DNA of 64,000 nt. It comes from Algoriphagus sediminis (lineage in GTDB: Bacteria > Bacteroidota > Bacteroidia > Cytophagales > Cyclobacteriaceae). The notes under the pieces were generated by a model. It was given only the letters and a program-made list of their open reading frames with translations. It did not search any database and was not told where the DNA came from. Positions 8,687 to 17,653 of this stretch are shown one piece after another (position 1 is the stretch's first letter; each line of letters starts with the position of its first letter). The stretch spans positions 682,001-746,000 of the forward strand of contig NZ_JAUEPH010000001.1 of NCBI RefSeq assembly GCF_030403435.1, written 5' to 3'. The position numbers and the translations under genes are program-made.

Positions 8687-11188
8687 ATGAATAAAAAAAT
8701 CTTGTCGCTCGCCATTCTTTTTGCGGGAACTACATGGATTAATGAAAGCTTTGCGCAAAGCATAAAGCCTACCAGTGAAGCTGATTTAGCCTCTTCAATT
8801 CAAGCCCATCAGCAGCTTCTTGAAAAGACGCCCTTAGCGGATTTTGAGGCTAGAAATGTAGGGCCTACAAATATGTCCGGCCGAATCGTGGACATCGAGG
8901 TTTCTTCGGATAGAAATACTTTCTATATCGCAGCTGCATCCGGTGGGGTTTGGAAAACAGAGGATAATGGTCAGTCATTTGACCCAATTTTTGATCATCA
9001 TTCGGCTTTAGGAATTGGTGACATGGCCTTGGCACCATCCGATGATAACATCCTTTGGGTGGGAACTGGTGAAAACAATTCAAGTAGGTCTACCTATGCT
9101 GGATCGGGTGTTTACAAGTCTACGGATGGAGGGAAGACCTTTGAAATGATGGGATTGATGAACTCCCAGCATATTGGACAAATTCAAATTCATCCTACGA
9201 ATCCTGATGTGGTTTGGGTAGCTTCGATGGGTTCACTTTACTCCCAAAATGAGGAAAGAGGGCTTTATAAGACTACGGATGGAGGTGAAACTTGGAAGAA
9301 AGTTCTTTATGTGGACGACAACACTGGAATAATCGATCTTAAAATTCATCCCGAAAATCCGGATGTTCTTTTGGCAGCGAGCTGGGAAAGATATAGACAG
9401 GCTCATGATTTTATCGGACAGGGTAAAGGTTCCGCCATCTGGAGATCAGAAGACGGAGGAGAAACCTGGGAAAAGTCTGTCAGAGGTTTTCCTCAAAATG
9501 AATTTGTAGGCAGAATTGGTTTTGACTTTGCCAGAAGCAATCCAAACGTAGTTTATGCTCTACTGGATAATCAAGGCGAAGCTGAACAGGAGGAGAGCGA
9601 AGATGAGTCAGAAAAGGAGGAAAAGAAAGAATTGAAATTTGAGGATTTCAAGGGGATGAGTTTGGACAAAGCTCTAGCTTTGGAAGACAGTGACCTGAAT
9701 GGTTTTCTTCGAAGAAATCGTTTTGCCAGCAAATACAATGCATCAGAGGTAAAAAGACAATTACGTACCGGGAAAATCACAACAGATCAAATTGCCAACT
9801 ATAATGGAGACCTTACTGACGCAAATGCTGCACTTTTTAGTGCACCTATAATTGGTGCGGAGGTTTATAGATCAAATGATTCTGGAAAAAGTTGGACAAA
9901 AGTCAGTGAGTCTGATATTCGAAGAGTTTACAACACTTATGGGTATTATTTCGGAGAAATCCGGGCAAGTACGGAGGATGAAAATGAAATTTTTATTCTT
10001 GGTGTACCACTGATGGTTTCAAGAGATGGCGGGAAAAACTTCTCCAGAACAGATTCCATTGGCAGACCCCATTCGGACCATCAGTCCATGTGGATCAATC
10101 CAGAGGATTCAGATCACATTCTACTTGGAAATGATGGCGGCTTATACCGAAGCTACGGAGGAGGTCATCGCTGGGATCATTTGAATACCCAAATGCCCAT
10201 TTCTCAATTTTATTCCATCATGACAGACAATGCCCAACCTTACAATATTTACGGCGGAATGCAGGATAATGGTGTTTGGTATGGAAGCTCTATAGGCACC
10301 CCTGATAGACCCTGGGATCCCCTGATGGGCGGTGATGGAATGGTAGTGGCCGTTGACACCAGAGATAACAATATAGTCTATACAGGATTTCAATTTGGTA
10401 ATTATTTTAGGATCGATAAAGAGAATGGTGATAGAGGTAGAATCACCCCAGGACATGAAATCGGTACAGCACCTAATCGATGGAACTGGAGAACTCCAGC
10501 TCGACTAAGTATCCACAATCAAGACATCATTTACATGGGTTCCCAGTATGTGTATAGAAGCATGAATCAAGGAAGAACCTGGGAAAGAATTTCGGATGAT
10601 CTTACGAAAAATGAGAAAAGCGGAAATGTTCCATATGCCACGCTTACAGTGGTGGAAGAAAGTCCATTGGAATTTGGAACCCTTTACGCTGGGTCAGATG
10701 ACGGGAATATTTGGGTAACCCGAAATGGTGGAGGCTCTTGGAATAGGATTGATTCTGGATTGCCACAAAATCGATGGGTAAGCAGCATTTCCCCATCTAA
10801 GTTCCAGGAAGGCTTGGTTTATGCCACTCTAAATGGATATCGATATGATGATTTTGCGACTATGGTCTATAAGAGTGAAGACTATGGAGCTACCTGGACA
10901 TCTATTCAAGGAAATCTACCTAATGAATCAAACAATATCATCATAGAAGACCATGTGAATCCCTCGATTCTTTATCTGGGTACAGATCATGGATTATATG
11001 TAACGATGGATGGAGGTTCAAATTGGAATCTCTACCAGGGCAATCTACCAAATGTCGCCATCTATGACATGGTCATTCAAGCTAGGGAGAACGATTTGGT
11101 TGTTGGTACTCATGGTAGAAGTGTCTACGTAATTGAATTGGAAGCAATTCATGATTTGGCTAAGCCAAAGGATATGGTCATGCAATAG
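8687..11188 (+). CDS. Secreted BNR-repeat / VPS10 (sortilin)-like beta-propeller protein
   Basis: The 833-residue protein has a signal peptide ending near ESFAQ (residue 24). At least ten BNR/Asp-box motifs of the form S/T-x-D-x-G-x-T-W are present, for example TDGGETWKK, SEDGGETWEK, SRDGGKNFSR and TMDGGSNWNL, arranged as in two large propellers of the WD40/YVTN/BNR or VPS10 type. An acidic Glu/Lys/Ser-rich insert at about residues 300-325 interrupts the first propeller. Such proteins are often called glycosyl hydrolases in Bacteroidota, but Asp boxes alone do not show enzymatic activity. A peptidase role is also sometimes proposed for the family. A bidirectional terminator follows. Confidence 0.85.
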   Translation: MNKKILSLAILFAGTTWINESFAQSIKPTSEADLASSIQAHQQLLEKTPLADFEARNVGPTNMSGRIVDIEVSSDRNTFYIAAASGGVWKTEDNGQSFDPIFDHHSALGIGDMALAPSDDNILWVGTGENNSSRSTYAGSGVYKSTDGGKTFEMMGLMNSQHIGQIQIHPTNPDVVWVASMGSLYSQNEERGLYKTTDGGETWKKVLYVDDNTGIIDLKIHPENPDVLLAASWERYRQAHDFIGQGKGSAIWRSEDGGETWEKSVRGFPQNEFVGRIGFDFARSNPNVVYALLDNQGEAEQEESEDESEKEEKKELKFEDFKGMSLDKALALEDSDLNGFLRRNRFASKYNASEVKRQLRTGKITTDQIANYNGDLTDANAALFSAPIIGAEVYRSNDSGKSWTKVSESDIRRVYNTYGYYFGEIRASTEDENEIFILGVPLMVSRDGGKNFSRTDSIGRPHSDHQSMWINPEDSDHILLGNDGGLYRSYGGGHRWDHLNTQMPISQFYSIMTDNAQPYNIYGGMQDNGVWYGSSIGTPDRPWDPLMGGDGMVVAVDTRDNNIVYTGFQFGNYFRIDKENGDRGRITPGHEIGTAPNRWNWRTPARLSIHNQDIIYMGSQYVYRSMNQGRTWERISDDLTKNEKSGNVPYATLTVVEESPLEFGTLYAGSDDGNIWVTRNGGGSWNRIDSGLPQNRWVSSISPSKFQEGLVYATLNGYRYDDFATMVYKSEDYGATWTSIQGNLPNESNNIIIEDHVNPSILYLGTDHGLYVTMDGGSNWNLYQGNLPNVAIYDMVIQARENDLVVGTHGRSVYVIELEAIHDLAKPKDMVMQ

Positions 11189-11206
11189 TATCGATCAAGA
11201 GAAATA

Positions 11207-11237
11207 AAAAAACCGAATGAGACCCATTCGGTTTTTT
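11207..11237. terminator. Bidirectional terminator between convergent genes
   Basis: The arms AAAAAACCGAATG (11207-11219) and CATTCGGTTTTTT (11225-11237) pair around a 5-nt loop, with A and T tracts on the two sides. It can stop both the BNR gene and the convergent outer-membrane gene. Confidence 0.85.
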
Positions 11238-11252
11238 TGTGATCTGTTTTTA

Positions 11253-11846
11253 TTAGAAAAGTTTAAAGCCTACTGAAAACACCCATTGATTTATCCTTTG
11301 ATCAGTTTCAAAATCTCCAATATTATCAGTAACTGAACTAAGGCCTCCCTCGTATTTTGCGTCTAAATAAAGATTTCCAACATCCACTCCAATACCTGCT
11401 TGATATCCTAAAGTTGAACTCTTGAAGTCTATTTCCTGAACTACATTAACTGCATCCTTGAGTTTTGAGTTAATATCAATACTTGCAATCGGACCTGCTT
11501 GTAGCCTTAGAATTTTAAATAATTTGAACCCTACCATCACAGGTATATCCAAACGATTGAATTCTGCATTAAACGATGAATTTCCTCCTGGCGTAGGCCC
11601 GTTAAAGATAAAAGTACCACTGGTCTGAGTGTATAGAATTTCAGGCTGAACATAAAGTCCAGCTCCTCCAAGTCTTGCAAAAACTCCCACATGGTAACCA
11701 ACTTCCGCATCACCAGGAGTAAAGTTTCCCTTTTCCAGGCTGATTTTGGTTTGACTAAGTCCAGCTCGAGGACCAAATGCAAAGTTTTGAGCTTGTAGAA
11801 TTCCTCCGCTCAGCATCAAAAGGGCAATTACTAGTAGTTTCTTCAT
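11253..11846 (-). CDS. Outer-membrane beta-barrel protein (porin family, OMP_b-brl_2-like)
   Basis: The start chosen is the ATG at 11846, which begins a clear signal peptide (MKKLLVIALLMLSGGILQAQ); an upstream in-frame extension to 11927 has no signal character. The mature 177 or so residues have alternating hydrophobic strands, FGPRAGLSQTKISL near the start, LGYQAGIGVDVGNLYLDAKYE in the last third and a C-terminal aromatic FSVGFKLF, all typical of small 8-stranded barrels of Bacteroidota. Function is unknown; these are usually abundant surface proteins. It sits downstream of the receiver-domain gene on the same strand, but a 58 bp spacer separates them and no regulatory link is shown. Confidence 0.82.
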   Translation of the reverse strand: MKKLLVIALLMLSGGILQAQNFAFGPRAGLSQTKISLEKGNFTPGDAEVGYHVGVFARLGGAGLYVQPEILYTQTSGTFIFNGPTPGGNSSFNAEFNRLDIPVMVGFKLFKILRLQAGPIASIDINSKLKDAVNVVQEIDFKSSTLGYQAGIGVDVGNLYLDAKYEGGLSSVTDNIGDFETDQRINQWVFSVGFKLF

Positions 11847-11904
11847 GAGTATATTCGTTGGTTTATGTCTAAACGATTCTTTAGCCCAATCCTTATATTC
11901 CAAG

Positions 11905-12276
11905 TTAATTTGTCGGCCCTTCCACATATCTTTTAGCTAGGGTGTGGAGATCCCAGAAGTCCATTGGCTTTGCTATCAAGGCGTCAAAAAGAGTGGCCGA
12001 TTTTTCTCGATACATATTTACATCCCCAGCCGTAAAGCCAATGACTGGAATCATAGAAGTTATTTGATTGGAGCGAACTCTGGAAAGAAGCTCTATTCCA
12101 TCCATTTCAGGCATTTGGATATCAGTGAGAATGATATTGAATTGCTGATCTTCAGCCAAAATATCCAATGCTTCCCTCCCATTTTTGGCAGCAGTTACCT
12201 GATCATCCGACTTTTGAAAAATAGTCGTTAGAATGAATCTATGAACGGAATCGTCTTCAACAACCAGGACTCTCAT
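11905..12276 (-). CDS. Single-domain response regulator (CheY-like receiver)
   Basis: The 123-residue protein is one receiver domain. The acidic pocket is EDD at residues 7-9, the phospho-acceptor is Asp52 in LTDIQMPEMDG, the switch Thr is Thr82 and the conserved Lys is Lys103 in IAKPMD. There is no output domain, so it probably acts by protein contact or in a phosphorelay. No histidine kinase is encoded nearby. It lies downstream of a strong terminator, so it should have its own promoter in the 95 bp before it. Confidence 0.92.
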   Translation of the reverse strand: MRVLVVEDDSVHRFILTTIFQKSDDQVTAAKNGREALDILAEDQQFNIILTDIQMPEMDGIELLSRVRSNQITSMIPVIGFTAGDVNMYREKSATLFDALIAKPMDFWDLHTLAKRYVEGPTN

Positions 12277-12325
12277 TGGGAATTTATTTGATTATCTGCA
12301 AAAGTTTCAATAACCATACCATAAA

Positions 12326-12351
12326 AAAAGGGACCAAATTTGGTCCCTTTT
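12326..12351 (-). terminator. Terminator of the rpmE-distal operon (after the NSS transporter)
   Basis: A perfect 26-bp palindrome (centre GACCAAATTTGGTC) is followed on the minus strand by a run of seven T residues. It closes the minus-strand operon that ends with the sodium symporter. Confidence 0.88.
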
Positions 12352-12371
12352 AAAAGTCTTTGATGAAATGC

Positions 12372-13757
12372 TTAAGCCGCCTGAGGGGCGCCGAAGATAC
12401 CTACCATATTCAAAATAAGAAGGATAATCACAATCGGGCATACCCACTTGATAAAGAAAATCCAGCCTGTTCTGTAGATTCCTTTAAATGCTGGAGCCCC
12501 GCTGGTTAATTCATCCGCGAAATCGGAAATTTTACTTGCCCAGCCAGTATAAAGTGAAAGCATTAAACAAATCACTATTACCGCAAAGGTTCCAAATATA
12601 AAGTCCATCGCACCGAAGAAACCTTGAATTGGGTTACTTAGGAAGTTAAAGCTAATAGTGTTAAAGAAATTCCCTTCAATGGAAGAAAGTGCAGATGGGA
12701 CTGACATCACCATCGCTGCAATACCTACTATCCAGGTAGCCTTCTTTCTGTTCCATTTCTTATCATCAATCAGATAAGACACAGGTACTTCAAGCATAGA
12801 AATAGTTGAAGTCAAAGCTGCTACCATAAGAAGTAGGAAGAACATTGCTCCAATAAATCCTCCACCTGGCATGGCATCAAATACTTTAGGAAGTACATCA
12901 AAAACCAAAGCTGGACCTGCTGCTGGATCTTTTCCTGGAAGCAAAGCAAATAGAGCCGGAAAAACCATCAATCCACCCAATAAAGCAACAGTGGTATCCA
13001 TGGTTGCAATCCATCCAGATGATTGAATGATATTGGCTTTCTTAGGTAGATACGATCCAAAAGTAATCATCAAGCCCCAACCAACCGACATGGAAAAGAA
13101 AGCCTGGCCCAATGCCTGAAGAATCACTGTTCCATTGATCTTTGAGAAGTCTGGGTTTAGGTAATATTGAATCCCCGCCTCTGCACCTTCAAGGGTCACT
13201 GATCGACCTGCGATGAAAATAATAATGATAAAAAGGATAGGCATAAGGAATTTAGCCGCCTTTTCAATACCTCCCGAAATACCGCCCAAAACGATCAAAA
13301 TCGTCATTAGAATGAAGGTGAAAGTCAAAGGGATTACATATTGAGGAGTTTGGGTGAACTCATTGAAATCTACAGGAAGGTTCACTATCTCTGTGAAAAT
13401 ATAGCCCACAGTCCAACCTGCAATCACTGAGTAATAACTGAAAACAAAGAAGCAAACCAGTACACAGAGAACTCCGGCTAATTGCCAGAACTTATTTCCT
13501 CCTGTCTCGCGGATGGCGCCAATTGGATTTTTACCGGACTTTCTACCCAACGCGATTTCATTGAAAAGAAGTGGGATCCCGATAAAAAGAACACAAATGA
13601 TGTAAACGAAAACAAAGGCTCCACCTCCATTTTCACCTGTCAAATAAGGAAATCTCCAAATGTTACCAAGTCCAACAGCGGAACCCGCTGCTGCCATTAT
13701 AAATCCTAGACTAGATCCCCATTGTCCCCTTCCTTCGGGGTTTGCACTTACTGCCAT
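12372..13757 (-). CDS. Sodium-dependent transporter, NSS/SNF family
   Basis: The 461-residue integral membrane protein has the NSS signature GSAVGLGNIWRFPYLTGENG in its first helix, which carries sodium-site residues, followed by a long series of hydrophobic segments (about 11-12). A second hallmark is the unwound-helix region FFSMSVGWGLMITFGSYL. Family knowledge: these import amino acids or related amines with sodium, as LeuT and MhsT do. The length is that of MhsT-like members. It is the last gene of the minus-strand operon, 39 nt after the SDR gene, and is followed by a terminator. The substrate is not predicted. Confidence 0.93.
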   Translation of the reverse strand: MAVSANPEGRGQWGSSLGFIMAAAGSAVGLGNIWRFPYLTGENGGGAFVFVYIICVLFIGIPLLFNEIALGRKSGKNPIGAIRETGGNKFWQLAGVLCVLVCFFVFSYYSVIAGWTVGYIFTEIVNLPVDFNEFTQTPQYVIPLTFTFILMTILIVLGGISGGIEKAAKFLMPILFIIIIFIAGRSVTLEGAEAGIQYYLNPDFSKINGTVILQALGQAFFSMSVGWGLMITFGSYLPKKANIIQSSGWIATMDTTVALLGGLMVFPALFALLPGKDPAAGPALVFDVLPKVFDAMPGGGFIGAMFFLLLMVAALTSTISMLEVPVSYLIDDKKWNRKKATWIVGIAAMVMSVPSALSSIEGNFFNTISFNFLSNPIQGFFGAMDFIFGTFAVIVICLMLSLYTGWASKISDFADELTSGAPAFKGIYRTGWIFFIKWVCPIVIILLILNMVGIFGAPQAA

Positions 13758-13796
13758 TATTGATGATTTGAGTTTATAGTGGTGATTTTCGAAATT

Positions 13797-14711
13797 TTAC
13801 GAACGGGCTAAGATAATTTGTTTTGCCAATATATCTATTCCCGTTCGGAAAGATTTAGGCTGATATCCGAGCTCTTTTTTCGCTTTATCAATGATAAAAC
13901 CTGTTTTCGGTGGTCGTTTGGCAGGCTGAGTAAAGGTGCTCGAGTCAGCCTTAGTGATCAGTGATTTATCCAAATGAAAGTAATCTGCAGTCATCATAGC
14001 CATATCGTAAGGCGTTAGAAAATCCTCTCCAGAAATATTATATACTCCCTGAGCCTCTTTTTGAGCTATTAAGATACAGCCTGCGGCCAAATCCTCTGCG
14101 AGTGTAGGGGTTCGCCATTGATCATTGACTACTTTGATACTCTTTCCTTCCTCTAGGGATTTTTTGACCCAAAGAATGATATTCGACCTGCTCATATCAT
14201 GTGAAATACCATAAACCAGCACGGTTCTGGCGATAGCCCATTTCAAACCAGATGCCTTGACTTTTTCCTCTGCCAGTAGCTTTGTTTCACCATAGTAATT
14301 TACTGGTGAAGCCTCTTCATCTTCAGTGAGTGGACCTTTATCACCAGAAAAAATGAAATCAGTAGACACAAAAATGAAATGGGAATTACAGCCTTGAGCA
14401 CCTACTAAAAGATTCTCGGTAGCCATCACATTCGCTTCATAGCAGGCTTCCCGATGAAGTTCACAGTCATCCACTTGGGTCATGGCGGCTCCATGGATGA
14501 CTATTTCAGGCTTCTGAGTTTCAAAAACCTCAATCACCTCTGCCTTATTGGTGATATCCATGGAAACATAATCAAAACCATCTCCAGGAATTCTGCATGG
14601 TCCTCTACCACTTGCCAATACATCAAACTCTTTACCCGCCACCAGTTGTGAGATGAGTTTCTGACCCAACAATCCATTTGCACCAGTGATGAGAATTTTC
14701 TTTTTATTCAT
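13797..14711 (-). CDS. NAD(P)-dependent SDR reductase, RmlD-like
   Basis: The 304-residue protein is an extended short-chain dehydrogenase. The nucleotide-binding motif is TGANGLLG near residues 9-16, and a YYGETK stretch supplies the Tyr-x-x-x-Lys pair. The sequence resembles dTDP-4-dehydrorhamnose reductase (RmlD_sub_bind), including the VIHGAAMTQVDDCE segment. No other rhamnose pathway gene lies near, so the substrate may be different. Its start overlaps the cyclophilin stop by 8 nt, placing it in the operon with hemC. Confidence 0.85.
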   Translation of the reverse strand: MNKKKILITGANGLLGQKLISQLVAGKEFDVLASGRGPCRIPGDGFDYVSMDITNKAEVIEVFETQKPEIVIHGAAMTQVDDCELHREACYEANVMATENLLVGAQGCNSHFIFVSTDFIFSGDKGPLTEDEEASPVNYYGETKLLAEEKVKASGLKWAIARTVLVYGISHDMSRSNIILWVKKSLEEGKSIKVVNDQWRTPTLAEDLAAGCILIAQKEAQGVYNISGEDFLTPYDMAMMTADYFHLDKSLITKADSSTFTQPAKRPPKTGFIIDKAKKELGYQPKSFRTGIDILAKQIILARS

Positions 14712-15549
14712 CAGGATAGCTGTAGTTATATCTTTGACTTATCTCTGCTTTGGAAAGCTCCTCCACCCTCACCTTCATATACACAGGTTGAAATGGTCTA
14801 TTCTTTCCGTCCGTTGCCTCTGCCGCAATTTTGTCAATAACATCAAAACCATCAATGACCTCTCCAAATACGGTATATTCATCATCCAAGTGGGCTGCTC
14901 CCCCCCAGTTCTCATAAGTTTCTATCTCATCAGGCCTTAGGTCCTTGGTAAGATTAATGTTAAGAGAGCTTGCAATCTCATCTCTTTTGGAAAGCACCAA
15001 CTGGGTTAAACTATCATATTTCCCTTCCTCATATAGTCGAGTGTAGGTAGCTTTCAAATCCGACTGACTCCCTAATTCCATGTATTTTAAGATTGCCTTT
15101 TGCAAAGCCTGCATATCGGTGGTCACTTGAAGCTCAGTGTAAGTTCTCCCATCCACAATATAAAATTGTGAGCCATTGGACTCTCGCATCGGGTTTACCG
15201 CATCGGGTTGCCTGGGAGCTCCTATAGCTCCCCTTTTGTGGAAATACTTATTTGGCTTTATTTCATGAGGCAAAGTGGGCCATTCTTCAGGTGGAAGATC
15301 TTCTTTGGTAAAAACATCCCCTCCCTGAATCATAAAATTCCTCATTACCCTCTGAAATTCAGTTGAATCATAACGACCAGCCCTGGCATACTTAAGAAAG
15401 TTCTCTTTATGTACAGGTGTATCATCATAAAGAATGGCGGCCATTTCTCCATGACGAGTTTTAATAATGATTAATTCATCGGTACTTGAGCTACAAGCGA
15501 ACCCCATTATAGAAACCATCAAAACCCAAAAGCAATGATTTTTCATCAT
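14704..15549 (-). CDS. Lipoprotein peptidyl-prolyl cis-trans isomerase, cyclophilin type
   Basis: The 281-residue protein has a lipoprotein signal ending IMGFAC (Cys19). The cyclophilin fold is visible as FQRVMRNFMIQGGD and SNGSQFYIVDG in the first half and YTVFGEVIDGFDVIDKIA in the second. Between them lies a helical insertion of roughly 70 residues (about 153-220) that is absent from small cyclophilins. It would assist folding of exported proteins at the membrane. The start codon overlaps the hemC stop (ATGA); two adjacent ATGs at 15549 and 15546 are both possible starts. Confidence 0.9.
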   Translation of the reverse strand: MMKNHCFWVLMVSIMGFACSSSTDELIIIKTRHGEMAAILYDDTPVHKENFLKYARAGRYDSTEFQRVMRNFMIQGGDVFTKEDLPPEEWPTLPHEIKPNKYFHKRGAIGAPRQPDAVNPMRESNGSQFYIVDGRTYTELQVTTDMQALQKAILKYMELGSQSDLKATYTRLYEEGKYDSLTQLVLSKRDEIASSLNINLTKDLRPDEIETYENWGGAAHLDDEYTVFGEVIDGFDVIDKIAAEATDGKNRPFQPVYMKVRVEELSKAEISQRYNYSYPDE

Positions 15550-16484
15550 TTTCCAAGTTTTGTTTTAATGTCTTTGAGAATGACATCCCCTCCTGAACCT
15601 AACACCTGAGCAGCCAATTCTTTACCTAAAGTTTCCGCCTCTTCAACGGGTCCGGAAACCTCCTTCACGATCCTTTCCTTACCTTCTAAGTCTACAATCC
15701 CTCCTTTCAAAGCTAGTTTCTTGCCTTCGCTTTGCGCCAGCGCAAAAACAGGAATACTACAACCTCCTTCCAAAACCCGGAGGTAGGCTCGCTCTGCTCG
15801 GAGTTGGTAACTAGTTTCCAAATGATTGCAAGCATCCTTTATCAGGGTTTTGTCCTCCTTCGGAAGCGATTTGGCTATCTCAACAGCAACTGAACCCTGT
15901 CCCACCGCAGGCGTAAATTCATCCAGGGAAAGTAGAGAGACGATCTGATCATCATAACCCATCCTATGGACTCCTGCAAAAGCCAATAAAAGTGCATCAC
16001 AGGCCCCATCCCTCATTTTTCTAATCCGGGTTTGAAGATTTCCTCTGACCTCCACAGTTTTTACGTGTGGATAAAAATGCTTCAAGGTAGCCACCCGCCT
16101 AGTACTCGAAGTCCCAAGTGTGAGAGGTTTTGATGAGTCACTGATATCGATGTCCTTACTATCCGAAACGATTGTATCATTTACTTTTTCCCTTTTAGTA
16201 AAGGCGATTATCTCAAATTCATCAGGAAGTGATGACTGCATATCCTTAGCACTATGAACTGCCAAATCAATTCTCCCATCACGAAGCTGATCTTCCAGCT
16301 CCTCCGTAAACACTCCTTTACTACCAATCTTTGCAATGGAAACGTCAAGGATTTTATCCCCTTTCGTATCGATAATCACGATCTCTGACTCGAGACCCTT
16401 TGCTGCAAGTAGTTCCTGAATGTGGTAAGCTTGCCATAGGGCCAACTTACTACCCCGCGTTCCAATTTTTATTTTTTTACTCAT
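15546..16484 (-). CDS. hemC: Hydroxymethylbilane synthase (porphobilinogen deaminase)
   Basis: The 312-residue cytoplasmic enzyme joins four porphobilinogen units to hydroxymethylbilane in haem synthesis. The N-terminus IGTRGSKLALWQA, the catalytic Asp81 in HSAKDMQSSLP and the cofactor cysteine Cys242 in LEGGCSIPV, which binds the dipyrromethane, are all present. Length is normal for the family. It begins 21 nt after holB and overlaps the cyclophilin gene, so it is within a long minus-strand operon. hemE and hemB lie separately further right in the window, and hemD is not seen. Confidence 0.97.
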   Translation of the reverse strand: MSKKIKIGTRGSKLALWQAYHIQELLAAKGLESEIVIIDTKGDKILDVSIAKIGSKGVFTEELEDQLRDGRIDLAVHSAKDMQSSLPDEFEIIAFTKREKVNDTIVSDSKDIDISDSSKPLTLGTSSTRRVATLKHFYPHVKTVEVRGNLQTRIRKMRDGACDALLLAFAGVHRMGYDDQIVSLLSLDEFTPAVGQGSVAVEIAKSLPKEDKTLIKDACNHLETSYQLRAERAYLRVLEGGCSIPVFALAQSEGKKLALKGGIVDLEGKERIVKEVSGPVEEAETLGKELAAQVLGSGGDVILKDIKTKLGK

Positions 16485-16505
16485 GCTTCTGATTAAACTC
16501 CGGTT

Positions 16506-17645
16506 TCAGGATCTATTGGCTTTTCGTCTAATTAGCCCTAAAATATCCATCAATAGAGAGGTTAGGACGAATTTTGCATTTACATTTCTTTCCAGATGAT
16601 AAAAGGAATCGTTGAACCTCTCATAAATAAAGTTGACATCAAATTCGGAAAGGGTATTTGCACTTAGCTTTTCTATAAACTCACGTTCTCCACTTTGCGA
16701 GCGCAATAATTCACTGAGGGAATGTTTCTCCAAAAGAACCTCCCTCATAACAAAGAGACCAGTGAGCATTAAAGATTTTTGCGCTTCAATATCCGCCTTT
16801 GAAAACTCATCCACACTTTCAAAAATTTTATCTGTATTGGCAGTGGCGCAGTATAAAAGCCATTGCCTGATAAGCATCACCTGATTATCTCTAACTTCAT
16901 CTCTTAGCCGAAAAGCTTCTCTTAAACTGCCATCTGATAGAATCGCGATTTCCTTCGCTTTGTCTGATTCAATTTGAAAATTACTTTCCAGATAGCTTTG
17001 GATTTCATCATCCCTAAAACCTCTTACAAACACTTTCTGGGTTCTGGATAAAATTGTGGTCAGTAATTTCTCATGATCATGAGTGATAAGAATGAAGAGA
17101 GTTTTCTCAGGAGGCTCTTCAATTATTTTTAAGAGGGCATTTGCGGCGGAGGGGTGCAAATATTCTACTCCCCAAATCAGCATGGTTTTAAAACCTCCCT
17201 CAAAAGATTTAAGGGAAAGAGCCTGGATGATGTTCCTCGCTGCATCTTTGGAAATATTGAGTTGCTTTTTTTGCATTCTCATTGCGAGAATAAAATCATG
17301 CACATTTCCGTATGGCTGCTCGATCGCGAACTTCCTCCAGTTCGCCATATCATCTAATTTATCGTCTTTTTGCTCTTCTTTGGTCCTGACAATCTGTGGG
17401 AAGGCAAAATTCAAATCGGGTAAAATCAACTTGCTCATTCTATGGCAAGCTGCGCATTCTCCACAAGAATCCTCATCCGTTGGATTTTCACAATAGAGGT
17501 AAGAAGTTAACCCCAAAGCCATGGAAAGTGAGGCAGAGCCCTCAGGTCCATGAAAAAGCAGAGCATGTGCGAGGTGGTTATTTTTTACTGAGTTTATCAG
17601 CTTTTTTTTGGTCTCCAACAGACCTGGAATCGAAGAAAATCTCAT
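16506..17645 (-). CDS. holB: DNA polymerase III subunit delta prime
   Basis: The protein (379 residues from the ATG at 17645) is the clamp-loader delta prime subunit. It has an AAA-type N-terminal domain with a degenerate P-loop GPEGSASLS lacking the Lys, as is usual for delta prime, a zinc site made by Cys52, Cys61, Cys64 and Cys67, the ANALLKIIEEPP motif and LSRTQ in place of the SRC motif. A TTG at 17657 could add four residues and would overlap the previous stop, so the start is not settled. The gene is sandwiched between the GlmU-like gene and hemC. Confidence 0.93.
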   Translation of the reverse strand: MRFSSIPGLLETKKKLINSVKNNHLAHALLFHGPEGSASLSMALGLTSYLYCENPTDEDSCGECAACHRMSKLILPDLNFAFPQIVRTKEEQKDDKLDDMANWRKFAIEQPYGNVHDFILAMRMQKKQLNISKDAARNIIQALSLKSFEGGFKTMLIWGVEYLHPSAANALLKIIEEPPEKTLFILITHDHEKLLTTILSRTQKVFVRGFRDDEIQSYLESNFQIESDKAKEIAILSDGSLREAFRLRDEVRDNQVMLIRQWLLYCATANTDKIFESVDEFSKADIEAQKSLMLTGLFVMREVLLEKHSLSELLRSQSGEREFIEKLSANTLSEFDVNFIYERFNDSFYHLERNVNAKFVLTSLLMDILGLIRRKANRS

Positions 17646-17653
17646 AGGCTTAT

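Noticed and set aside
8549-8758. A minus-strand frame of 69 codons spanning the gap before the BNR gene
   Set aside because: It runs through the signal-peptide coding part of the BNR gene and has no protein-like pattern.
17083-17496. A + strand frame of 137 codons inside holB
   Set aside because: It lies wholly antisense to a clear holB gene and shows no protein features.
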